Source of the DNA: Alloboseaceae bacterium BT-24-1
GTDB lineage: Bacteria > Pseudomonadota > Alphaproteobacteria > Rhizobiales > Beijerinckiaceae
Direction: 5' to 3'
DNA length: 64,000 nt
Assembly: GCA_025846845.1 (NCBI GenBank)
Contig: JAOYTL010000009.1
Location: 266,180-330,179, forward strand
Shown piece after piece: positions 44,041 to 52,310 of the stretch. Under the pieces are notes generated by a model. It ran no database searches, had not been told where the DNA came from, and saw only the letters and a program-made list of their open reading frames with translations. The number at the start of each line of letters is the position of its first letter. Position 1 is the stretch's first letter. Made by a program: the position numbers and the translations under genes.

Positions 44041-45738
44041 ATGTCCGACATCACCTTGTCCGCCGCGACGCGCCAGAACCTGCTGTCGCTGCAGGACACC
44101 GCTGCATTGCTGGCAAGAACCCAGACCCGTCTCTCGACCATGAAGAAGGTCAACAGCGCCCTCGATCACCCCGTGAACTTCTTCGCCGCGGAAGGCATGA
44201 CAGCTCGCGCACGTGATCTGGAAGGACTTCTCGACGGCATCTCCAACGGAATCCAGGCGATCAAAGCCGCCGACACGGGCATCAGTCGCATTCAGACACT
44301 GGTCGATTCCGCCAAAAGCGCGGCCCAGCGGGCGCAGGCGGTGCAGAATACCGCGTCCGGCTCGACAGCGACAGCGGCGGTCGTAGCCGCTGCAAGCGGT
44401 AAATCGCTCCTCGGGAGCGGCACCGGCGCCGCTCCCGACGGCACGCATGATTACAGCGCTGCCTCGGCTGCCTCGACCTTCACGGTCGCGGACAGTTTTG
44501 GAAAAGCTGCCACTATCACCCTGGACCGCACGCGTTTTGGCCAGGGCGTGAGAGACATCACCAAGGTCTCCGCGAGCGAGGTTCTGGCTCAGATCAACCA
44601 GCAGCTTGGTCAGGCCGGTGGCTTCGCCACCGCTTCGCTCACCAATGACGGGCGACTGACCTTTACCTCCATGGCTGCGGGTTCGGACGCCAAGCTGACG
44701 ATTTCCGGAGGCGGCGTCACCAACACGATCGACGTTGGTTTTGGTGCCGGCGCCATCACATCCGTGAACGCTGCGGGCATCGATGCGACCGATGGCTCAG
44801 CCAAGGCGAATGTTGCGGGAGCGGCGATCACGGCGCTCGGCACTGCGAGCAATTTCGACCTGACGAGCGGCGACGCGTCCATCACCGTTCAGTTCGGGAC
44901 CGGAATCACCAAGACAATCAACCTCAGCAGGACTGCTGATGCTGCGCTGGGTGTGGCCACGTTGAAGGCCCAGGATATCGCCACTGCGATCAATCGGCAG
45001 CTCGACGCCGACACTGGAATCTCAGGCAAGGTCGTTGCGAGCTATGACAACACCAGCGGCACAGTCTCCCTGCGCACGACGGCTGCCGGCGGCGATCAGA
45101 AGTTGACGGTGACGTCCGCATCCGCAAGCACGAAGGACATCGGCTTCGGCATCGCAGCGGATGCGGCCAAAGCCAGGACTGGAGCGGGAGCGGGAGCGAC
45201 CGCGGAGAATGGCAACAACCAGCGGGCTGCGTTAGCCCAGGAATTCAACAAGGTTCTGACCGAGATCACGCAGATCGCGCAGGACTCGCGCTTCCAGGGC
45301 GTCAACTTGCTCTATCGCTCAGGCAGCGACCCGAAGGAGAACTCGCTACGCATGTCCTTCAATGAGAAGGATTCAAGCTTCCTTGCGATCGAGGGCGTGA
45401 AGTTCGACGCCGCTGGTCTTGGCCTCACGCAAGCAAGCGGCCGTTTTGCGACAAATGACGAGATCAAGACCGCGATAAGCCAGCTGACTAACGCCTCGTC
45501 GAACTTGCGCAGCCAAGCGGCGACCTTCGGATCGAACCTGACAATGGTTCAGAACCGACAGAATTTCACTAACAACATGATGAACGTGCTCACGGTCGGA
45601 GCCAATAACCTGACGCAAGCCAACCACACCGAGGAAGTGGCGAACCAGAAGGCCCTTGAGGTGCGCAATTCGTTTGCGGTCTCGGCGCTGTCGCTCACCA
45701 CCCAGGCACAGCAGAGCCTCCTGCAACTCCTCCGCTAA
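44041..45738 (+). CDS. fliC: Flagellin
   Basis: This 565-residue filament protein has conserved helical ends that form the D0/D1 core: N-terminal LSAATRQNLLSLQDTAALLA with LSTMKKVNSALDHPVNFFAA, and C-terminal NFTNNMMNVLTVGANNLTQA ending SLTTQAQQSLLQLLR. The middle (about residues 140-400) is Ala-, Ser-, Thr- and Gly-rich and variable, and forms the exposed D2/D3 part. GGAAGGA lies 8 bases before the ATG. It is followed by a hairpin and then flgE, which suggests one flagellar unit with partial termination between. The symbol follows common usage; alphaproteobacteria also use fla names. Confidence 0.9.
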   Translation: MSDITLSAATRQNLLSLQDTAALLARTQTRLSTMKKVNSALDHPVNFFAAEGMTARARDLEGLLDGISNGIQAIKAADTGISRIQTLVDSAKSAAQRAQAVQNTASGSTATAAVVAAASGKSLLGSGTGAAPDGTHDYSAASAASTFTVADSFGKAATITLDRTRFGQGVRDITKVSASEVLAQINQQLGQAGGFATASLTNDGRLTFTSMAAGSDAKLTISGGGVTNTIDVGFGAGAITSVNAAGIDATDGSAKANVAGAAITALGTASNFDLTSGDASITVQFGTGITKTINLSRTADAALGVATLKAQDIATAINRQLDADTGISGKVVASYDNTSGTVSLRTTAAGGDQKLTVTSASASTKDIGFGIAADAAKARTGAGAGATAENGNNQRAALAQEFNKVLTEITQIAQDSRFQGVNLLYRSGSDPKENSLRMSFNEKDSSFLAIEGVKFDAAGLGLTQASGRFATNDEIKTAISQLTNASSNLRSQAATFGSNLTMVQNRQNFTNNMMNVLTVGANNLTQANHTEEVANQKALEVRNSFAVSALSLTTQAQQSLLQLLR

Positions 45739-45746
45739 GTCTGCCT

Positions 45747-45777
45747 GCGGACGGTGTCGCAAAAAGGCGCCGTCCGC
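45747..45777 (+). terminator. Stem-loop after flagellin gene
   Basis: A 10-bp stem (GCGGACGGTG paired with CGCCGTCCGC, one G-U) lies 9 bases after the stop, with an 11-base loop that includes AAAAA. No T run follows, so it is likely to stabilise the abundant flagellin mRNA or stop only part of transcription. Confidence 0.5.
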
Positions 45778-45894
45778 TCAAGACCCGATCGGGATCCGCC
45801 CAATTCCGCTCCCGAGAATCCGATGTAGCGCCGAGAGAAAAGCACCTGTCAGCGACGCATTCCGAGTGTTTCGTTCCTAGTACGCGAGGCGACC

Positions 45895-47310
45895 ATGAGT
45901 ATCTCTACCGCAATGCAGTCGGCAATCGGCGGGATGAGGGCGCAGTCCTACGCCATCAGCAACATTTCGGGGAATATCGCGAACGCGCAGACGCCCGGTT
46001 ACAAGCGCATCGACACGAACTTCAGCGATCTCCTCGTAGAACAAGCCCGCAAACGCACGGTGGCGGGGAGCGTCATCGCGGAAGCGAGCTTCACCGCCTC
46101 GCTCCAAGGCCCGATCAGACCCACCGCCGTTCCAACCAACATGGCGATCAACGGCCAAGGCTTTTTCACGGTTCTAGAAAAGACGGGCGATGCCAACGGC
46201 CAGGCGAGATTCTCCAGAGAATTTCTATACACCCGCCGTGGCGATTTCGCGCTCAACCAGGATGGATATCTGGTGAACGGAGCTGGAGCCTTCTTGCTTG
46301 GCAACACCGTGGATCCCGCCTCGGGCGCTGTGACCTTCTCCGGCCCGATCCGGATCCTCAATCCGACCGTGCCGGGCCGGGCCACCAGCACAATCGAATA
46401 TAGCGCCAACCTGCCGAAAACGCCGGCGACAGCCACCTCGGCCAACGGTGATGAAACGCCTTATACTGTAGCGAGCGCGGTCGTAACTGATCCGACCTTG
46501 GCCACGCCGGACATCAGCAAGAAGGTCTCCGGAGCGGCTCAGGCGCCGGTGTTTCTCGCCAAGTCCATCATGGGTCCGTCCTTGACAGCCTTCACCAGCG
46601 CGGGGAGCCCGGTCTCGATCTCGACGCGCTGGGCCAAGGTCCAGGACGCTGCTCCCGCGGCGGCACCCCCGAGGAACTCGGTCTGGAATCTGTTCTACGC
46701 CTCGCATTCGGCGTCGCCCAAAGACAGTGACTGGACCAATGCGGGATCCGCTTTCTCATTCGACGCGACGGGCAAATTCGTGCCCCCCGCCAGCGCAATC
46801 GTCGCCGGCGATGGCGGCGTCTCGTTGAAGATTCCGCAAATGGTTATCGATGGCGCAAACCTTGGCGACGTCACGCTGAAGCTTGGCGCAGGCGCGTTGA
46901 CCCAAAGCCCCTCCGGCACCGGCGCGGTGACGACCCATATGCTGTCCCAAGACGGCTATGCGCTCGGCACGTTGAAAAATCTCTCAACCACCCCAGAAGG
47001 CTCCATCGTCGGTTCCTTCGCGAATGACAGGACAGCCGTGCTGGCGACGGCTGGCATCGTGAACTTCAGAAATCCCAATGGCCTCAAGGCCGCGTCAGGA
47101 GGGAACTTCGTGCAGACCCGAGAATCAGGCGTGCCGATGGCTGGGCTGAACGGGGCAACGATCGTCGGCAGTAGCATCGAGGGGTCCAACGGAGATATCG
47201 CCGGAGAATTCTCCAAGCTCATTGCGACACAACAAGCCTATTCCGCGAACACGAAAGTCATGACGAGCGCCCAGCAGATGATGACCGAGTTGCTCAACAT
47301 CATTCGCTGA
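45895..47310 (+). CDS. flgE: Flagellar hook protein FlgE
   Basis: This 471-residue hook subunit has the rod-hook N-terminal motif AMQSAIGGMRAQSYAISNIS then IANAQTPGYKR, the FlgE-type NMAINGQGFF segment near residue 82, and a C-terminus GEFSKLIATQQAYSANTKVM with MMTELLNIIR. Both ends form the coiled D0 domain and the middle forms the outer hook surface. The gene begins 156 bases after flagellin and 32 bases precede flgK, so flgE-flgK-flgL look cotranscribed. Confidence 0.93.
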   Translation: MSISTAMQSAIGGMRAQSYAISNISGNIANAQTPGYKRIDTNFSDLLVEQARKRTVAGSVIAEASFTASLQGPIRPTAVPTNMAINGQGFFTVLEKTGDANGQARFSREFLYTRRGDFALNQDGYLVNGAGAFLLGNTVDPASGAVTFSGPIRILNPTVPGRATSTIEYSANLPKTPATATSANGDETPYTVASAVVTDPTLATPDISKKVSGAAQAPVFLAKSIMGPSLTAFTSAGSPVSISTRWAKVQDAAPAAAPPRNSVWNLFYASHSASPKDSDWTNAGSAFSFDATGKFVPPASAIVAGDGGVSLKIPQMVIDGANLGDVTLKLGAGALTQSPSGTGAVTTHMLSQDGYALGTLKNLSTTPEGSIVGSFANDRTAVLATAGIVNFRNPNGLKAASGGNFVQTRESGVPMAGLNGATIVGSSIEGSNGDIAGEFSKLIATQQAYSANTKVMTSAQQMMTELLNIIR

Positions 47311-47342
47311 TCCCCGCTTTGCGAGAAGGCTCGGAGTGATCG

Positions 47343-49178
47343 ATGCTGACGACCGCCTTCAACTCTGCAACCGCGGGTCTGCAGACAATGCAGACAGCTA
47401 TCACCGTCGCCTCGCAGAACATCGCCAACGCCGGCACAGCCGGGTACGTGAAGCGCACAGTTACGACAAGCGCATCTGGAGCCGAGAATTCCGGAGTCGC
47501 GATGAGCGCTGTCAGCCGCAATGTCACTGACGCCTCGTTGAGGCAATTGCGCCTCGAGACGTCGAGTTCTGCCTTCACCTCGATAAAAGCCGATATTCTG
47601 TCACGACTCGACAAACTTTACGGCAAGCCGGGCGCTTCCACTGCTCTCGATGGGCGCATGAATGCGTTTACGCAGGCGCTTCAAGGGCTCGCCGCCAACC
47701 CGGCATCGGCTGCGGTCCGAAACACCGTGCTGAGCGTCGCCTCGATTCTCGCCGGTCACATTGGCAGCATCGCCAGCAACGCACAGGAGTTGCGCGCAAG
47801 TCTGGAGAAGCGCCTCGCCATTGAGGTTTCCGCGGCGAATGAACTGCTGACCTCAATCGCAAGCTTGAACAGCAAGGCTGCCGCTGCTGCTGATGATTCT
47901 GCCCGCGCTGGCCTTCTTGATCAGCGCGATCAGCAGATAACGCAGCTTTCTTCCTACTTCGACGTAAACGTACAGAACCGCGGCGGCACCGTCACCTTGA
48001 TGACGACCTCAGGCATAAGCCTGGTCGAAGGCGGGCTGGCAACAAGGCTTTCGTTCAAGCCCGGCGCGACTCCGGGGTCTGGGACATCAACGGGTGTATC
48101 GGAGCTCAATTTTGGCGCGATCACCGCGACGACGCCAGGCGGGGGCATCGTCGACCTTAGCTCCGGCTCCGCCTTACGCTCTGGCTCGATCGCAGCGGCG
48201 CTGGAGTTGCGCGACGAGGCGCTGCCCCGGGCCGGGCGTCATCTCGATGAGCTCGCGTTGGGACTTGCTCGATCGCTCACCGACAAGAGCGCGATCGGTG
48301 TGGAGAATGGCAGCGGTATCGATCTCAGCCTCAATGATCTCACCAAGATCAGGCCTGGCAACGTCATCACCATCACGGTAGGGACCGGCGCACAGGCTCG
48401 CGACGTCTTTCTGGTGGCGTCGACTCTCGCATCACGGAATGTGGATGCGAGCGCGCCCGCCAGCTCCAGCGCACGAGCGCAGACATTCACGCTCCCTGCG
48501 GCTCCGGCAACGGCCTTGGGCTATGCCGATGCAATCTCGGCTGCACTATCAGCGGTTTCACCTGGGTTGAGCGCTGCCAGTAGCACTCAGGGAAAGGTGA
48601 CGCTTTCTGGCGCGGGCATCCGAAGCGTCGCTGCAGCAATCACTCAGCCGAAATCTGCAAGCGATCTTTCCGGAGCCTACCCAAGCATACCTCTCTTCGT
48701 CGACGCGTCAGGCAATTCATTGATCACCGGCGCGCTCGACGGCATCCCCCAACGGGTCGGGTTGGCCCAGCGTCTGTCGGTGAACCCGGCGCTGATCCGT
48801 GATTCATCGCCGCTCGCTGCCGCCGCGCCGGCGGCGTCGGCGCCCTCGCGCCCGCAATTCATGTACGATGCGCTCACCAGCGCCAAGCAGACCTTCTCGT
48901 CGCTGATCGGCACTGGTCACGTTCCGTACGTAGCCAGCGTAGCGACCTTCGCCCAGGACATCATCGCTGCTCAGGGCTCCGCCGCGGCAAGCGCCAAGAC
49001 GATTGATGAGGTGCAGGGCGTCGCGCTTAGAGCTGCTCAGGAACGGTTCTCGACGGGCACCAGCGTGAGCGTCGACGAGGAAATGTCGCGCCTGCTCGCA
49101 TTGCAGACAGCATACGCCGCAAATGCTCGCGTGCTGATGGTGGTGCGCGAGATGCTCGACACCCTGCTGAAGATTTGA
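47343..49178 (+). CDS. flgK: Flagellar hook-associated protein 1, FlgK
   Basis: This 611-residue hook-filament junction protein opens with FNSATAGLQTMQTAITVASQ and NIANAGTAGYVKR and closes with EEMSRLLALQTAYAANARVL then EMLDTLLKI. The internal helical pair around SIASNAQELRASLEKRLAIE is typical of FlgK. It starts 32 bases after flgE and ends 10 bases before flgL. Confidence 0.93.
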   Translation: MLTTAFNSATAGLQTMQTAITVASQNIANAGTAGYVKRTVTTSASGAENSGVAMSAVSRNVTDASLRQLRLETSSSAFTSIKADILSRLDKLYGKPGASTALDGRMNAFTQALQGLAANPASAAVRNTVLSVASILAGHIGSIASNAQELRASLEKRLAIEVSAANELLTSIASLNSKAAAAADDSARAGLLDQRDQQITQLSSYFDVNVQNRGGTVTLMTTSGISLVEGGLATRLSFKPGATPGSGTSTGVSELNFGAITATTPGGGIVDLSSGSALRSGSIAAALELRDEALPRAGRHLDELALGLARSLTDKSAIGVENGSGIDLSLNDLTKIRPGNVITITVGTGAQARDVFLVASTLASRNVDASAPASSSARAQTFTLPAAPATALGYADAISAALSAVSPGLSAASSTQGKVTLSGAGIRSVAAAITQPKSASDLSGAYPSIPLFVDASGNSLITGALDGIPQRVGLAQRLSVNPALIRDSSPLAAAAPAASAPSRPQFMYDALTSAKQTFSSLIGTGHVPYVASVATFAQDIIAAQGSAAASAKTIDEVQGVALRAAQERFSTGTSVSVDEEMSRLLALQTAYAANARVLMVVREMLDTLLKI

Positions 49179-49188
49179 GAGGCGGGTC

Positions 49189-50949
49189 ATGACGTCTATT
49201 TCAGCGTTTGCAGCAGGTGCTCATTCCTTTGTTCGAAACACCTCTGATCTCTTGACCCTCAAGGGTCAGCTTGACGTTCTAACGAACCAGTTGAGCACTG
49301 GGCGTGTCGCGGAAACCTATGGAGAGCTTGGCATAAGGCGCTCTGAGAGCCTCAGCGCGCGCGCAACTCTCAGCGCTATTGGCGGCTATGAGGCTGCAAT
49401 AGCGTCGGCGCGGCCCCGTGTGGAGCTCGCATCAGCCAGTTTGGCGCAAGTTTCTAAGCTAGCGGCAACGCTGCAAGGCGGCCTGACGAACCAAACCAAC
49501 TTGGGAGGTCCTCTCACAAAGCTCGCGCGCGATAGCCTCGACGGGGTGCTCGCCGCCTTGAACCAGCAGATCGGGGGCCAATTCCTGTTTAGCGGCCGGG
49601 CGACCCATATTGCGCCGGTTCCGTCGACCGATGTTCTTCTCAACGGCGATACAAGTGACCCAGCCAGGCCGCTGGCGGGCCTCAGGACGTTGGTGGCCGA
49701 GCAGACAAAAGCGGATCTCGGTGTCGGCCTTGGTCGTTTGAGGCTGGCAAACCCAACATCGACGAGCGTTGGGCTGCAAGACGAAGCGAACGCAGGCGCA
49801 AGGGCCAATTTCGGCTTTGCGATTGCGGCCGCGCCAACGGCCTCGAGCGATTTTGCCGTGATCAGCTACTCTCCGTCTCCGCTGGAAGGCGCGGTCCCCA
49901 GCTTCTCGAGAGCGCCAACAGCCGACGACCACTTTCGAGTTGTGGTCAATCAGCCGGCAGGAGGTCAGAAGACCTACGACCTTACCGGCAGCGACCTTGC
50001 CGATATCAGCTCACCGGCGAATGCCGCTTCGTCTCTGATGGCGCGGATCGACGGCGGCAAGATCGCCAGCGTGCAGAGCGAGGCGTCGCTGGGGCTAACC
50101 GCGTCATTCACGAACACGACTCCGCCTGCATCCCTTACAATCAATGTCGCGTCACAGCCCGCGCGCGGCGACCAGATCTCCATCGCACTCGCCTTGCGGG
50201 ACGGCAGCACGACCACGCTGACCTTGCAGGCGCAAGCCAATGCCCGACCGGATTCGACCACCGAATTCATGATCGGCCCCACCCCGGCCGCGACGGCGCA
50301 GAACTTGTCTGACACGCTCCGACGCGCCCTCGGACGGGCCGCGCAGACCGCGCTTGCCGCAAGTTCGACGATACGGGCCACGCAGAACTTCTTCGCAGGC
50401 TCGAGCATTCCAGGCTTGGCGCCGCGCCGAATCGATATGATGGGATCGCCACCGCATTTCTCTCAGATTGCGTCAGCCTCGACCGTTACCTGGTATCAGG
50501 GCGAGGTCTCGACTACCGACCCGCGCGCGTCGGTTACTGCGCGCACCGGCGCGACATCCGCCGTCGCGGTCGGCGCGCGGGCCAACGAGGATGCTATTCG
50601 CGCTGCGCTGTCGGGCTTGGCCGCCGTTGCCGTGCACGAAACACAGGTGACCGACACCGCCTCGGACCGCTGGAAGGCGCTTGCACAACGTGCCGCCTCG
50701 CTCTTTCCGTCCAGAGACGCCCTCGAGGTCATTTCGACGGAATTCAGCCTAGCATCGAGCTCCCTATCCCAAGCACAGACCCATAATCAATCAACCCAGA
50801 CAATCCTCCAATTGTATCTCGACGGAATTGAAACCGTTTCGCGAGAAGCAGTCATTCCAAAGATTCTCGAAGTTCAAAATCGGATACAGGCAAGTTACCA
50901 ACTCACTGCGATGCTCTCGAAATTATACTTGATCAACTATTTGCGTTAA
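49189..50949 (+). CDS. flgL: Flagellar hook-associated protein 3, FlgL-like
   Basis: This 586-residue protein has flagellin-like ends: RNTSDLLTLKGQLDVLTNQL with LSTGRVAETYGEL at the start, and QAQTHNQSTQTILQLYLDGI to the C-terminal LTAMLSKLYLINYLR. The segment IGGQFLFSGRAT near residue 125 is diagnostic for FlgL. It is longer than enterobacterial FlgL (about 320) but within alphaproteobacterial variation. It completes the hook-to-filament set. The flaF and flbT genes, which often follow in rhizobia, are absent here. Confidence 0.9.
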   Translation: MTSISAFAAGAHSFVRNTSDLLTLKGQLDVLTNQLSTGRVAETYGELGIRRSESLSARATLSAIGGYEAAIASARPRVELASASLAQVSKLAATLQGGLTNQTNLGGPLTKLARDSLDGVLAALNQQIGGQFLFSGRATHIAPVPSTDVLLNGDTSDPARPLAGLRTLVAEQTKADLGVGLGRLRLANPTSTSVGLQDEANAGARANFGFAIAAAPTASSDFAVISYSPSPLEGAVPSFSRAPTADDHFRVVVNQPAGGQKTYDLTGSDLADISSPANAASSLMARIDGGKIASVQSEASLGLTASFTNTTPPASLTINVASQPARGDQISIALALRDGSTTTLTLQAQANARPDSTTEFMIGPTPAATAQNLSDTLRRALGRAAQTALAASSTIRATQNFFAGSSIPGLAPRRIDMMGSPPHFSQIASASTVTWYQGEVSTTDPRASVTARTGATSAVAVGARANEDAIRAALSGLAAVAVHETQVTDTASDRWKALAQRAASLFPSRDALEVISTEFSLASSSLSQAQTHNQSTQTILQLYLDGIETVSREAVIPKILEVQNRIQASYQLTAMLSKLYLINYLR

Positions 50950-51054
50950 CATAAGAATATTGCAAATTCTTCTACCATTGCAGTCAAAATCACGCACTCT
51001 CAGCACGCAAGCAAAGAGGTCAGAATTGTAAATTCATCAAGCGACCGATTGATA

Positions 51055-51072
51055 CGTAATGCCTACGCAATG
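51055..51072 (+). promoter_or_regulatory. Tandem 9-mer element upstream of AraC gene
   Basis: CGTAATGCCTACGCAATG has two CG[TC]AATG half-sites 11 bases apart. It matches the element at 30708-30725 at 16 of 18 bases. It ends about 44 bases before the AraC ATG, so it could be an autoregulatory site. Confidence 0.45.
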
Positions 51073-51115
51073 ATCCCGAACGACACAGGAGTTGAGACAA
51101 TTTTTCTTAAAGACC

Positions 51116-52117
51116 ATGCTATCCAAACTGATAAGCCCCGCATTTTCTGATATTGAAAGCGATCATGCAAGGTTTGATGCATGGCGAGGGCTGCTATCGA
51201 GTCTATTTATAGCCGAAAAAAATCCAGAAACCATCTTCAGCCGTGAGATTTTTGTTCGCTGCCACAATCTGGATCGACTGCTGTTCTTTGAACAATCGGC
51301 TGGCGCACATCGCGCCGAACGCAGTCAATCACAAATCACGACACAGGGCATCGACCACATCCTTCTTGGATTGCAAACCGTTGGTGTGACGCGCTTGATG
51401 CGTCCGGACGGCGACGCCGCCATACAACCCGGCGACTTCTTTGTCTTCGATCTCGCTCAACAATTTCGATTGATGAGCGAAAGCATGTCATCCATCCATG
51501 TCTGCATACCAAGGAGGCGTTTCGAAAGGCAGGTCGGCAAGATGAGCGCCTACCACATGCAAATCTTCGCATCGAGCGGCGATCCGCTTTTCAGGCTAAT
51601 GGCCGACCACTTGCTGAACATGCGGGCGTGTCTTGCTTGCGCCGAAGCTGAGCAGAGAACTTATCTCACCGCGGCTGCGCTTGCTATTTGCAATGCAGCG
51701 TTCACACCATGCGATGATAGCGCATATAATCACCCCAGCGCAACCGCGATCCAAATCCGACAATTCATAGAGGACAACATCCAGCGCCCAGATCTGGGGA
51801 TCGACCTGCTTCGTGAGCGTTTTGGTCTTTCTCGGACTCCTCTCTATAACTTGTTCGAGGCTGATGGCGGGGTCGCAAGTTATATTCGCAACCGGCGCCT
51901 TGCCCGCGCCATGCTGATCTTGACCGGCGTGGAGCGGGGTCCGCAGCAACGCGTCTCCTCTGTCGCCTATGCCTGCGGCTACCAATCTGAAAAAATGTTC
52001 AGCCGCGCCTTTCGGCGCCGGTACAGCGTCAATCCGCGGGATGTGAACAAGACCTTCCGCACCGTCGCCGTCCAGGAAAAAGGCGCGCTCCTCGCGTCAT
52101 GGATTCAAAATCTATAG
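51116..52117 (+). CDS. AraC-family transcriptional regulator
   Basis: This 333-residue product is counted from the ATG at 51116. A TTG eight codons upstream is in frame, but its GGAG sits directly against it, which is too close to use. The N-terminal half looks like the AraC-type ligand domain of NtcB/FeaR-like regulators (GIDHILLGLQTVGVTRL, then GDFFVFDLAQQFRL). The C-terminal DNA-binding part has helix-turn-helices LGIDLLRERFGLSRTPLYNL and VSSVAYACGYQSEKMFSRAF, followed by RRRYSVNPRDV. It follows the flagellar genes but has its own upstream region. The effector is unknown. Confidence 0.9.
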   Translation: MLSKLISPAFSDIESDHARFDAWRGLLSSLFIAEKNPETIFSREIFVRCHNLDRLLFFEQSAGAHRAERSQSQITTQGIDHILLGLQTVGVTRLMRPDGDAAIQPGDFFVFDLAQQFRLMSESMSSIHVCIPRRRFERQVGKMSAYHMQIFASSGDPLFRLMADHLLNMRACLACAEAEQRTYLTAAALAICNAAFTPCDDSAYNHPSATAIQIRQFIEDNIQRPDLGIDLLRERFGLSRTPLYNLFEADGGVASYIRNRRLARAMLILTGVERGPQQRVSSVAYACGYQSEKMFSRAFRRRYSVNPRDVNKTFRTVAVQEKGALLASWIQNL

Positions 52118-52310
52118 CTTGATTTGCTGTCGCGCGATGTCACGCAAAGCCACGGAAGAATCCCGGCTTTAGCGAGTTGGCCGAAGGGCGGTCTTGAGGC
52201 GCGCATGGCGCGTCACGACCAAAGGGCCCAGCACCGGGCATGTCGAGCTGGCCGCCGTGCAGATGCAGTCTTGGAAGCTCTTCGCCTGACGCCCAGAAAA
52301 TCACATCCTG

